The notes below the pieces were generated by a model. The model had not been told where the DNA came from and ran no database searches. It saw nothing but the letters and a program-made list of their open reading frames with translations. The position numbers were made by a program, and so were the translations under genes. DNA of 52,615 nt from DAOPZC01 sp035353175 (GTDB lineage: Bacteria > Verrucomicrobiota > Kiritimatiellia > RFP12 > UBA1067), in the NCBI GenBank assembly GCA_035353175.1, contig DAOPZC010000032.1, positions 1 through 52,615 on the forward strand. The letters run 5' to 3'. This document shows, one piece after another, positions 27,018-34,948 of the stretch (its first letter is position 1; every line of letters starts with the position of its first letter).

Positions 27018-30000
27018 ATGAGTACAGTCTCGCGTGCGGTCCGGACGGTTCTGAGCGGTTTGTCGCTTGCACTCACACTCGGCGCGGCCGAAGGGTTTGC
27101 GGCGCCGCCCGTCCTGCGCTGGGATCCCTCGGTCGCGGGCAACGCCTGGAACGCGGCCGCCACCAACTGGCTCGACACGAACGCGAGTGCGGTGGCCTGG
27201 ATCCCCGGCGCGCAGGCGGCGTTCGAGGATGCGGGCGGCGGGCCGGTGCAGGTGGACGAGGACGTCTCGGCCACCAACCTGGCCTTCACCGGCAACGGCT
27301 ACACCCTGCTCGGCGCGGGCCGCGTGAGTGTCGAAGGAACGCTCTCGGCCGCGGCGTCCACGGCCAGCCGCATCGACGCCGAACTGCGCTCGCTCGCCGG
27401 CCTCACCAAGACCGGCCCGGGCACGCTGACGCTGGGCAGTCCCAATGTGACGCTCACCAATCCGGTCGCCGTTTCCGCCGGCACGCTGGCACTGCAGTCC
27501 GTCGCGATTCCGGCCGCCGTATCGGTCGCGGCCGAGGCCGCCCTCACGGCCCTGCCGGCCGCGACGAACGGGTTGACGGGTTTCTATTATAACGTCACGC
27601 CGGACGGCAACAACTTTACCTCGCTCATGAAAATGGAGGACCATTTCGCCCTGCTCAATCCCGATCTCGTCGCCTTGAGCAGCGGGGCCGGCGAAGCCTT
27701 CGACTTCGGGACCGGTGGCGCGCTCTTTCCGTTGCCTTACGGCACCGGCGGCACCCGCACCAACAACTTCGAGGTCGTTTGGCGGGGCGTCCTCACCGTG
27801 CCCGAGAACACGTATTACACGTTCCGCCTCACGCACGACGACGGCTTTCTCCTCGCCCTCGACGGCCGGCTGGTCGCGAACCGGCTGTCAAGCGGCACCA
27901 CGGATGCCACGGTAACTTTGGACGCTGGGCCGCACGACATGGTTCTAGGTCTTTACCAAGGGTTAGGCCCCAGCGGCATGAAGATCCAGATCAAGACGCT
28001 CTATGGCGCGTTTGCGCCCCTGCCCAACGCGTGGCTCAAGCCGTATACCGCGGTCGGACCGCTCAGCGGCAGCGGCGCCGCCTCCCTCTCGGCCGGCGAC
28101 ACGTTCTTGAACGTGGCCGAAAAAAAACCCACGACCTTCAGCGGCACGCTGGCCGGCCCGGCGGGCTCGCTCTTCACCAAGAGCGGGTGGAGCACCCTGA
28201 CGCTGGCCTCTGCCGGCGCGGTCTCGAATGCGCTGGCCGGCGGCGTAGCCGTGCAGAGCGGCGTGTTGAGCGTGGCCGCGCCCGAGCGGATCGGCGACAC
28301 CTCCACCGTCGCGGTCGCGGCCGGCGCGGGCCTGCGGCTGTCCGCGGCCGAAACGCTCGGGGCGCTCGCGGGCGAGGGCACGGTCCTCCTCGGCGGCGGA
28401 TCTTCCGTCACCGTGGCCGCCTACGCCAATGACGCGGACTCCGGCCTTTCGACGAACAAGACCTACACGCACCTGCTGGATTTCCCCGCGGACACCGGCA
28501 CCGCGGCCACGGTCAACGGCGTGGCTTTCATGGCGGCGGGTCTGAACGGCAGCACCAACGGCTACGCGTGGAGCACCGTGAATCCCCCGGCCAGCGCGTG
28601 GACCAACGGCTTTGTCACCGGCATGGACCAGCTGCTCTTCGACTTCGCCTACGGCTCCACCGACTACACGCTGACCCTCTCCGGCCTGCGCCCCGGCCAG
28701 GCCTATGAGACGCGCCTCTACTTCCGCAGCTTCGGCGGCGCGAATCCCAACAGCCCCCGCAAGGTGACCTTCTTCTTCACGGCCGGCGCGGCCTTCGTCG
28801 GCGCGGTCGATCACAACCCCGACACGATCACGCGGAGCTGGGTCAGTTGCCGCTACACGGCCGATGCCGCCGGCACCCTTTCGGTGCGCGTGGTGTCGCA
28901 CATCAACGCCCACACCTGCCACCTCTACGGCCTGTCCAACGAAGAGACCCCCGCTCCCGCCCTGCCCCCGCCCGCCGCCGCGTGGCCGCGGGTCATCGCG
29001 TTCACCGGCGACGCGGACTCCGGCCTCTCGTCGGCCAAGACCTACACGCACAAGCTGGACTTCCCGGCCAACGGCAATCCCGCCACGGTCAACGGCGTGA
29101 CCTTCACCCCGGCCGGCATGAGCGGCAGCGCCGAAGGCTACGCCTGGAGCACGCTCACCCCGCCCACCGAATCCTGGAATTCCGATCCGAAAGACGATAC
29201 GCGCACGGGCGTCGACCGCCTGCTCTGGGACTTCCACTACAACTCCGCCGACTTCACGCTGACCCTCTCCGGCCTGCGCCCCGGCCAGACCTACGAGGCC
29301 CGCCTCTACTTCCGCAACTTCGGCACGCTCGTGCCCGACTCGCCGCGCGACGTGACCTTCACCTTCACGGCCGGCTCGACCGTCCTCGGCTCGGTCTTCC
29401 ACGACCTCGACACGATCGCGCGCAGCCGCGTCGAGTGCCGCTACATGGCCGACGCCGCCGGCACCGTCGCGATCCGCGCGGTCGCGGTCAACAGCGGCTA
29501 TACCTGCCACCTCTACGGCCTCACCAACGAGGAGGTCAACGAGACTCCCGCGCTGACGCTCGATACGCCCGCCGGCAGCATGCCGCGCCACACCGGCGCC
29601 GTCACGGGGTATGGCACGCTGGTCAAGCGCGGCGCGGGGACGCAGCGTTTCGGCGGCGCCAACACCCTCGTCGCGCCGGTCGACGTGCAGGCCGGCACGC
29701 TCGCGCTCGAAGCGGGCGCCTCCGTGCTCTCGGGCGTGGTCGTGCGCGCGGGGGCCACGGTCGCGGCGCCCGCCGGCGATGTCCGCCTCGGCGGACTCGA
29801 AGGCGAGGGCACCTTCAGTCTCGCGGGCCTCGCGCCCTATCCGGTCACCAATCTGATCCGCACGGTCTACTTCACGAACGACGTCGGCGTGGACATCTCC
29901 TCCTCCAAAACCTATACCCATCTGCTCGACTTCGGCACCCGCGCCGTCGTCGCGGTCATCAACGGCGTCACGTTCAACAAAGTCCAGACCCCGTCGGGCT

Positions 30001-30998
30001 CGTACAACGGCTACGGCTTCGCCAATTTCCCGCCGCTGATCAATGCCGGCAACTCGCCGGGCGGCGCGTACGGCGTGGACGCCGCCAGCGGCGTCTTCAA
30101 CCTGCTGTACGACATGGACTACGGCTTCCAGTGGCCCGGCTCCGCCACGATGACCCTCACGGGGCTCGTCCCCGGCAAGCGCTACGAGGTGCGGTGCTAC
30201 AACCGCTCGTGGGGCTGGGGCGGCAGCCGCACGCAGACCCTGACCTTCGACCCCGACGGGACCGGCCCGATCAGCGAGGCCATCACCTTCAACCCGGATC
30301 AGATGTACCCCAACTTCATCGGCTACCGCTACACCGCCGCCTCGCCGAACATGGCCATCACCGTCCAGTCGGCGTTCAGCAACCAGACGTATCACCTCTA
30401 CGGCCTCAGCAACGAGGAGGTCGCCGACGCCGCGTATGTCCCCGTCACCGTCGACCTCGCGCGCGACTGCGAATTCGCGGGCACCCTCACCGGCGCGGGC
30501 GGCTGGGTCAAGGCCGGTCCGGCCACGCTCACCCTCACCGGAACCAGCGACGCCACGGGCCCGGTGACGGTCGGCGCGGGCACGCTCGCGGTCGACGTTT
30601 CGGGCACGCTCGGCGGCGACGTCACCGTGGCCAGCAACGCGCTGCTGCGGGCCGGCACAGCGGCGGCGTGCGGTTCGCTCGCGGTCGGCGGCGACCTCAC
30701 GCTCGCGCCCGGCGCGCGGCTGTCGTGGCGTTACGCCGCGGGCGCGTCCGACCTGATCACCGTCGGCGGCACGCTCACCTTCCCGGCCCACGGCGTGTTG
30801 CAGGTTGCGTCATTCACCGCCGGGCTCAAGCCGCCCGCCGTGTCGACGGTCTTCATATCGGACCAGCCCGTCATCGGCCCGGCGGACCTGAGCGGCTGGA
30901 CCGTGGCGGGCGTGGAGAACTGTATCCTTCGCTACAACGGCGACCGCACGAAAATTAACCTCGTCAGCCCGCGCGGCACCCTCATCTTGCTGCAGTGA
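27018..30998 (+). CDS. Giant secreted surface protein, paralogue of the upstream gene
   Basis: The 1326-aa product is a shorter paralogue of the preceding gene. After the signal peptide (MSTVSRAVRTVLSGLSLALT) its first approximately 90 mature residues are nearly identical, including VLRWDPSVAGNAWNAAATNW and FTGNGYTLLGAGR. A PA14-type domain spans about 184-345 (GLTGFYYNV, LTHDDGFLLALDGRL). Three copies of the unrecognised domain lie at about 468-645, 661-842 and 948-1138, each from K-TYTH-x-LDF to YGL[ST]NEE. Beta-strand repeats link them. It ends VSPRGTLILLQ and has no barrel or sorting motif of a known type. GAAGGAGTAGCC fixes ATG 27018. It follows the upstream gene by 98 bp, so a tandem duplication is likely; both may be transcribed together. 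Confidence 0.85.
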   Translation: MSTVSRAVRTVLSGLSLALTLGAAEGFAAPPVLRWDPSVAGNAWNAAATNWLDTNASAVAWIPGAQAAFEDAGGGPVQVDEDVSATNLAFTGNGYTLLGAGRVSVEGTLSAAASTASRIDAELRSLAGLTKTGPGTLTLGSPNVTLTNPVAVSAGTLALQSVAIPAAVSVAAEAALTALPAATNGLTGFYYNVTPDGNNFTSLMKMEDHFALLNPDLVALSSGAGEAFDFGTGGALFPLPYGTGGTRTNNFEVVWRGVLTVPENTYYTFRLTHDDGFLLALDGRLVANRLSSGTTDATVTLDAGPHDMVLGLYQGLGPSGMKIQIKTLYGAFAPLPNAWLKPYTAVGPLSGSGAASLSAGDTFLNVAEKKPTTFSGTLAGPAGSLFTKSGWSTLTLASAGAVSNALAGGVAVQSGVLSVAAPERIGDTSTVAVAAGAGLRLSAAETLGALAGEGTVLLGGGSSVTVAAYANDADSGLSTNKTYTHLLDFPADTGTAATVNGVAFMAAGLNGSTNGYAWSTVNPPASAWTNGFVTGMDQLLFDFAYGSTDYTLTLSGLRPGQAYETRLYFRSFGGANPNSPRKVTFFFTAGAAFVGAVDHNPDTITRSWVSCRYTADAAGTLSVRVVSHINAHTCHLYGLSNEETPAPALPPPAAAWPRVIAFTGDADSGLSSAKTYTHKLDFPANGNPATVNGVTFTPAGMSGSAEGYAWSTLTPPTESWNSDPKDDTRTGVDRLLWDFHYNSADFTLTLSGLRPGQTYEARLYFRNFGTLVPDSPRDVTFTFTAGSTVLGSVFHDLDTIARSRVECRYMADAAGTVAIRAVAVNSGYTCHLYGLTNEEVNETPALTLDTPAGSMPRHTGAVTGYGTLVKRGAGTQRFGGANTLVAPVDVQAGTLALEAGASVLSGVVVRAGATVAAPAGDVRLGGLEGEGTFSLAGLAPYPVTNLIRTVYFTNDVGVDISSSKTYTHLLDFGTRAVVAVINGVTFNKVQTPSGSYNGYGFANFPPLINAGNSPGGAYGVDAASGVFNLLYDMDYGFQWPGSATMTLTGLVPGKRYEVRCYNRSWGWGGSRTQTLTFDPDGTGPISEAITFNPDQMYPNFIGYRYTAASPNMAITVQSAFSNQTYHLYGLSNEEVADAAYVPVTVDLARDCEFAGTLTGAGGWVKAGPATLTLTGTSDATGPVTVGAGTLAVDVSGTLGGDVTVASNALLRAGTAAACGSLAVGGDLTLAPGARLSWRYAAGASDLITVGGTLTFPAHGVLQVASFTAGLKPPAVSTVFISDQPVIGPADLSGWTVAGVENCILRYNGDRTKINLVSPRGTLILLQ

Positions 30999-31040
30999 GC
31001 GCGATGCGCGCGCGCGGCTTTTTGCGAGAAAGCGCCCCGT

Positions 31041-32198
31041 TCAGCGGGCGGTCACGCCGGCGGCGCCGAGGCCGTAAAGCGTGAACGCGTGGCCGTCGCT
31101 GCCGGGGTTCTTCTCCGCCAGCAGTTCAATGCGCACCACGTGCTTGCCCGGCTTGAGGTCCTTGGCCAGCAGGCTGGTGCTGCGGTAGCCGCCCCACGTC
31201 CCGCTGAACCAGCCGTCGAGGATGACGGGCGCGCCGCCGTCCAGTTGCACCTGGGCCTTGCCCATCGCGCGTTTGATCACGTGGTGCATGGAAAAGAGCG
31301 CCGTGCCGTCGAGCTCGAACGTGATCACGCTGCCGGGCGCGTCGCTGTGCCAGCCTTGGGCCTTCGCGTCGAGCGTCCAGCCCGTGTTGTTCAGCGGCTT
31401 CAGGTCCGGCGCCTCGAAAAGGGCGGTGTGCTCGTACAGGTCGCCGAACAGCGGCGCGGGAAGCGCCCGGTCCGCCGCGGGCGTGTCCGGCTGCGCTCTG
31501 GCGAGCGCCAGCAGGCTGTCCACGTATTCGGCCGCGCAGGCGTGGCCGCGGTCGTTGGGGTGGACCTCGTCGGCCATGACCTCCTCCCAGGCGATCCGCT
31601 TGGCGGCGATTTCCGGCCAGAGCGCGTCGCGGTAGCTGACGATCGGCAGGCCGTAGTGCCGGCCGACCTTGCCGAGCCACTCCTGCGCGTTGCCGCCGCC
31701 CGCGTGCATCATGCAGAGCTGCACCACGGCGGGCCGGTTGGGCTGGCTCAGGATCTGCCGGACCAGGCCTTCGAACGTTTCCGCCGAGGCCTGCGTGTTC
31801 GCGTCGTTGACGGCATACTCGACCACGACGAAATCGGGATGGTGCGAAAGCAGGTCGCGCCGGGCGCGCAGCGCGCCGAAGTTGGAGCCGGTCGCGCCGA
31901 TGCCGGCGTTGACGAATTCCACCTGCGTCTGCGGGAACGCTTTGCGCCACCCCTCCGCGATCAGGTTGCCGTAGCGCCGCTCCGGCTTCGTCGCCTTGGC
32001 CCCTGCGGTGATCGAACCGCCGATCACCGCGACGGTCACCTTCTCGCCGCGTTGCGCCTTGGCCAGCACCTGCCGCACGCGGCTGAGGTCGCCGGTGCTG
32101 GCGAGCGATGGCGGATACAGAGCCGCGTTGTCGAAAGCCGGCGCGACGCAGGCGCTCAGCGCGAACGCCGCGCACGCGGCAAGACGGAACAGAGGCAT
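31041..32198 (-). CDS. SGNH/GDSL-hydrolase lipoprotein
   Basis: The 385-aa product has a lipoprotein signal (lipobox LSAC, lipidated Cys17). The SGNH fold carries block I VAVIGGSITAG with nucleophile Ser62, block II FVNAGIGATGS, block III VVVEYAVNDAN and block V DEVHPNDRGH with the Asp-His pair. All four blocks are intact. A C-terminal beta domain (about 250-385) resembles an accessory binding module. Such enzymes deacetylate or de-esterify glycans at the outer surface; the substrate here is unknown. AAGGAG fixes ATG 32198, and the first A residues of that site come from the edge of a repeat element A copy directly upstream. The promoter must therefore lie in or beyond the repeat. Confidence 0.87.
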   Translation of the reverse strand: MPLFRLAACAAFALSACVAPAFDNAALYPPSLASTGDLSRVRQVLAKAQRGEKVTVAVIGGSITAGAKATKPERRYGNLIAEGWRKAFPQTQVEFVNAGIGATGSNFGALRARRDLLSHHPDFVVVEYAVNDANTQASAETFEGLVRQILSQPNRPAVVQLCMMHAGGGNAQEWLGKVGRHYGLPIVSYRDALWPEIAAKRIAWEEVMADEVHPNDRGHACAAEYVDSLLALARAQPDTPAADRALPAPLFGDLYEHTALFEAPDLKPLNNTGWTLDAKAQGWHSDAPGSVITFELDGTALFSMHHVIKRAMGKAQVQLDGGAPVILDGWFSGTWGGYRSTSLLAKDLKPGKHVVRIELLAEKNPGSDGHAFTLYGLGAAGVTAR

Positions 32199-32210
32199 AC
32201 GGTATCTCCT

Positions 32211-32362
32211 TAACGCGGGCGAAGCCCGCAACCCGAAATTCTCACCACGAAGTCACGAAGGACACGAAGAAGGGGCGAGTCATTAAAAAAACTTCGTGCT
32301 CTTCGTGCCTTCGTGGTGTAATAACGTGTTTTTATTGATGTTGTCGGTTTGTAAGGCACTAA
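32211..32362 (+). repeat. Hairpin element A, copy 2 (diverged)
   Basis: This 152-bp copy is the most diverged of seven: the small hairpin loop is GAAG-like, GGGGCGAG replaces GGAGCGAG, and the right part reads GTGTAATAACGTG. It lies between the divergently located ribosome site of the SGNH lipoprotein gene and the 3' end of the pseudouridine synthase gene. Confidence 0.93.
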
Positions 32363-32400
32363 AAATCAGGAATCGCGGTTTCGGCCTTTCCCGGCGGGGC

Positions 32401-33138
32401 TCAGCACTCCACCGCCGTGGCCTGCCACTCCGCCTCGGTGAGGCCGCGGGCGAGGCGCGCGAAAGTCTCCGGGATCGGCGTCTCGAAGAACATGCGCCGG
32501 CCGCTGTGCGGATGGTCGAAGGCGATGGACTTCGCGTGCAGGCAGAGGCGCTCGCGGAAGGGATCGCCGCGCCCGTACTTGGGATCGCCCGCCACCGGGT
32601 GGCCCGCTTCGGCAAAGTGCACGCGGATCTGGTTCTTGCGCCCGGTGAGCAGCTTGATCTTCACGAGGCTCAGCCCCGGCGCCTCTTTGATCACCGCGTA
32701 GGCGGTCTGCGAGAGCTTGCCCTGCGAGGGGTCGTCGACCGAGAACACGTACAGGTCCTCGTTCTCGGCCAGATAGCTGGAGAAGAGGCCTTGCTTCGCT
32801 TTCAGGTGACCCCGCACCGCCGCCAGGTAGAACTTTTCGGTGGACTTCCAGTTGTCCTTGAGGCGCTGTTGCGCCTCTTCGCTTTTGGCGAAGAGCAGCA
32901 CGCCCGAGGTCTCGCGGTCCAGCCGGTGCACGAGATACACGTGCTTGCTGGAACGCGCGCAGCCCTTGCGCAGATAGTCGCTCAGCACGTTCTCCGCGGT
33001 AAAGGCCTCGTCGCGGCGCGTGCCGGTGGTCAGCACGCCCGGTTCCTTGTTGACCACGAAGAGGTCGCGGTCCTCGTGGAGGATCTCGATCCCGCGCGGG
33101 CGGTGCTTGCGGGAGGGCTGTCGGTCGGGTGGCGTCAT
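32401..33138 (-). CDS. RluA-family pseudouridine synthase
   Basis: The 245-aa cytoplasmic enzyme isomerises uridine to pseudouridine in RNA. The catalytic motif HRLDRETSG (71-79) places the nucleophilic Asp at 74. Other family motifs are LFVVNKEPGVLTTGT, GVLLFAKSEEAQQRL, KFYLAAVRG, LLTGRKNQIRVHFAEAGHPV and DPKYG. It lacks the S4 RNA-binding domain of longer RluC/RluD proteins, as do short RluA-type members, so the modified site (rRNA or tRNA) cannot be told. Repeat element A copies flank it on both sides (32211 and 33177), suggesting it sits as an isolated transcription unit. Confidence 0.93.
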   Translation of the reverse strand: MTPPDRQPSRKHRPRGIEILHEDRDLFVVNKEPGVLTTGTRRDEAFTAENVLSDYLRKGCARSSKHVYLVHRLDRETSGVLLFAKSEEAQQRLKDNWKSTEKFYLAAVRGHLKAKQGLFSSYLAENEDLYVFSVDDPSQGKLSQTAYAVIKEAPGLSLVKIKLLTGRKNQIRVHFAEAGHPVAGDPKYGRGDPFRERLCLHAKSIAFDHPHSGRRMFFETPIPETFARLARGLTEAEWQATAVEC

Positions 33139-33176
33139 GGGGAAGGAGGAATTAGGAATTAGGAGTTAGGGAGGCG

Positions 33177-33330
33177 TTAGTGCCTTACAAACCAACAACA
33201 GCAATAAAAAACAAGTTCTTTCACCACGAAGGCACGAAGAGCACGAAGTTTTTTTAATGACTCGCTCCTTCTTCGTGTCCTTCGTGACTTCGTGGTGAGA
33301 ATCTCGGGTTGCGGGCGTAAGCCCGCGTTA
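33177..33330 (-). repeat. Hairpin element A, copy 3
   Basis: A full 154-bp copy in minus orientation, nearly identical to copies 1, 5, 6 and 7. It is bordered on the left by GGAGTTAGG-like words and on the right by GGAGTTGC. Confidence 0.95.
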
Positions 33331-33470
33331 GGAGTTGCAATACCTTGCCGATACGTTGACATGATGACATGATTTTCATGATTGAACAACATCCGCGTTC
33401 AAGAGCAGGACGGAAACAGGCTGTAGGCCGGCGAGGCGATACAGCGGAAAGAGAGGACTTGAAGAGAAAC

Positions 33471-33613
33471 AGTGTCGTGTCCCTTAAATAACTAGCCATG
33501 CTTCTTATCGTAATCTTGATCCTAATCTTAATCGATTAAGATTACGCGTAAGATTAAGATTAGGATTGAGATTGCTGGGTGAGTGTGTATCGCCATTTAT
33601 GGGACACTACACT
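33471..33613. mobile_element. MITE-like element with terminal inverted repeats (element D)
   Basis: The ends are AGTGTCGTGTCCCTTAAA (from 33471) and the reverse complement of AGTGTAGTGTCCCATAAA (ending 33613), 16 of 18 positions matching. The 143-bp element has no coding capacity. Its core is a long palindrome of iterated AATCTT/AAGATT words centred on ATCGAT near 33534. It resembles a non-autonomous transposable element; no cognate transposase is in the window. Confidence 0.65.
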
Positions 33614-33656
33614 AGGCCGCGCGTTTTTCGGACCTTGCAGGGAGGTTGGTCCCGAT

Positions 33657-33736
33657 GTTTTTCCCGCAAAGACGCGAAGGAACAAAGGGTGTCGGAACGA
33701 CTTGGCGTCTTTGCGCCTTGGCGGGAGAAAGATTCG
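33657..33736 (+). repeat. 80-bp hairpin element B, copy 1
   Basis: The left arm starts CCCGCAAAGACGCGAAGG; the right arm is CTTTGCGCCTTGGCGGG. Between them lies GGAACGACTTGGCGT, and the tail is AGAAAGATTCG. A second copy is at 43522-43600. Confidence 0.85.
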
Positions 33737-33768
33737 TTGGTTCGTAAGGCGCTCTTTGCCCACCAGGA

Positions 33769-34701
33769 TCACTTCGCCGTACGTTTCGCCGACGGCAGGG
33801 AGACGGGGTCGATACCCAGCTCGGTGAAGGCCTTGTTGACCTTCTCCATGTATTCCCTGGCCTCCTGCGTCTTGCCGCTCCGGTACAGGTTCGAGAGCTC
33901 CGCCTGGGCCTCGGAACGCGCCGCAGTATGCGCGTTTCTCGTCTTCTGATACTCCTGTATGACGTCCGCCACACTACGGCCTTGCTTGACCATCTCGATC
34001 AGCTGGTTCTTGGCCACGGCCACGTTCTCCTTGATGTTGGCGGTACGCTCGTCGTCATCGTCGAAAATCACAATCTCGTTAGTCAACGACTTTGCGAAGT
34101 CCTGTTCCATCTCCGGGCTGATTGGCAGCGGCGGCACAAAACCGCCGGGCGGCACGCTCATGGCCATGGAGAGCAATTGCTCCGTCTTGTTTTTGAACTG
34201 ATGCGGCCGCACCGGCGTCTCCACCGCGATTTCCGAGGGTTGAGGCGCAGGCGGCGGAAGAGGCTGGCTCGCAGGAAGGGCCGCGGCTGTCGCAGGCTTC
34301 GGTTCGGGGTTCGGCACGTCGGCCGCAGGCACGGTTATCGCCGGAACTTGGACAGGTTTTGCCGCGACGGGCTTGACCGGCTTCGGCTTGGCGGCGGGTG
34401 CCGCCTTTTTGATGTCGGCCGCAACAACGGCGGGGCGTTTCACGGGCTTGCGTTCCGCCCTGTGCCACACGGCCAGCCCGCCGATCAGAACCACGCCCGC
34501 GGCGGCGATCCACGCCCCCCGGACAGTCCACGCGGGATTCCACGCCGGGCCGCCGGCCGCGGTCTGGCCTTCGGCCACCGAGACGGGCACGCAGCCCTTG
34601 GCCTTGATCTGCCGCAGGGCGTCGGTCCGGTCCTCGGCTTGGAGCGTGCCTTTCTTCAGCGCGCCCGACGCATCGCGGAACGTATAACCGAACGATTTCA
34701 T
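33769..34701 (-). CDS. Single-pass protein with GspF-N-like domain and Pro/Ala-rich linker
   Basis: The 310-aa product has no signal peptide. Residues 1-45 (FGYTFRDASGALKKGTLQAE, then DALRQIKAKGCVPVSV) match the N-terminal repeat of type II secretion/type IV pilus GspF-like proteins. One transmembrane helix follows (about 65-80, IAAAGVVLIGGLAVW). A long Lys/Pro/Ala-rich linker (about 85-165) comes next, then a helical, acidic and coiled-coil-like C-terminus (about 185-310, IKENVAVAKNQLIEMVKQGR, SEAQAELSNLYRSGKTQEAR). The topology suggests the GspF-like part is cytoplasmic and the tail periplasmic. Function unknown; it may touch a secretion or pilus assembly. Confidence 0.75.
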   Translation of the reverse strand: MKSFGYTFRDASGALKKGTLQAEDRTDALRQIKAKGCVPVSVAEGQTAAGGPAWNPAWTVRGAWIAAAGVVLIGGLAVWHRAERKPVKRPAVVAADIKKAAPAAKPKPVKPVAAKPVQVPAITVPAADVPNPEPKPATAAALPASQPLPPPAPQPSEIAVETPVRPHQFKNKTEQLLSMAMSVPPGGFVPPLPISPEMEQDFAKSLTNEIVIFDDDDERTANIKENVAVAKNQLIEMVKQGRSVADVIQEYQKTRNAHTAARSEAQAELSNLYRSGKTQEAREYMEKVNKAFTELGIDPVSLPSAKRTAK

Positions 34702-34779
34702 AATTCAAAATTATATCAAAATCCCGCCGCGTGCAAAATAGAAAGAGGAGTTATGGAAGGCCCCGGGAAGGGCCCGGTG

Positions 34780-34846
34780 TGGAGGGCGAACCTGCGGTGA
34801 GCCGTTCGCGGGGCGTTCGAAAAGCGGCTCGGCACAGCCTCGCCAT
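34780..34846. repeat. Inverted pair of a 20-bp word (element F)
   Basis: The right arm contains CGGCTCGGCACAGCCTCGCC (34825-34844). The left arm (34784-34808, GGGCGAACCTGCGGTGAGCC) is a diverged reverse complement of it. The exact 20-mer recurs at 43853-43872. The pair lies between two minus-strand genes, next to an iterated CACTCACCATTCAC stretch (34889-34922). Confidence 0.7.
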
Positions 34847-34948
34847 GCGCCCAGCGCGCGTTTTGCACGGGAGAACGTCCCCGCGAGCCGCACCATTCAC
34901 CACTCACCATTCACCACTCACCCGTTTCTCTCTTCGTCGTGGCGTCTT

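Larger units (their letters stand above)
33139..33768. other. 630-bp repeat-filled spacer
   Basis: No gene is visible. In order it holds an iterated GGAGTTAGG-type word (33147-33176), element A copy 3, a stretch without features (33331-33470), a MITE-like element (33471-33613) and a copy of hairpin element B (33657-33736). Confidence 0.7.

Noticed and set aside
24142..30791. Minus-strand frames of over 800 codons opposite the two giant surface proteins
   Set aside because: Ala/Arg/Gly-rich shadows without domain motifs; the plus-strand genes have signal peptides, ribosome sites and recognisable repeats.
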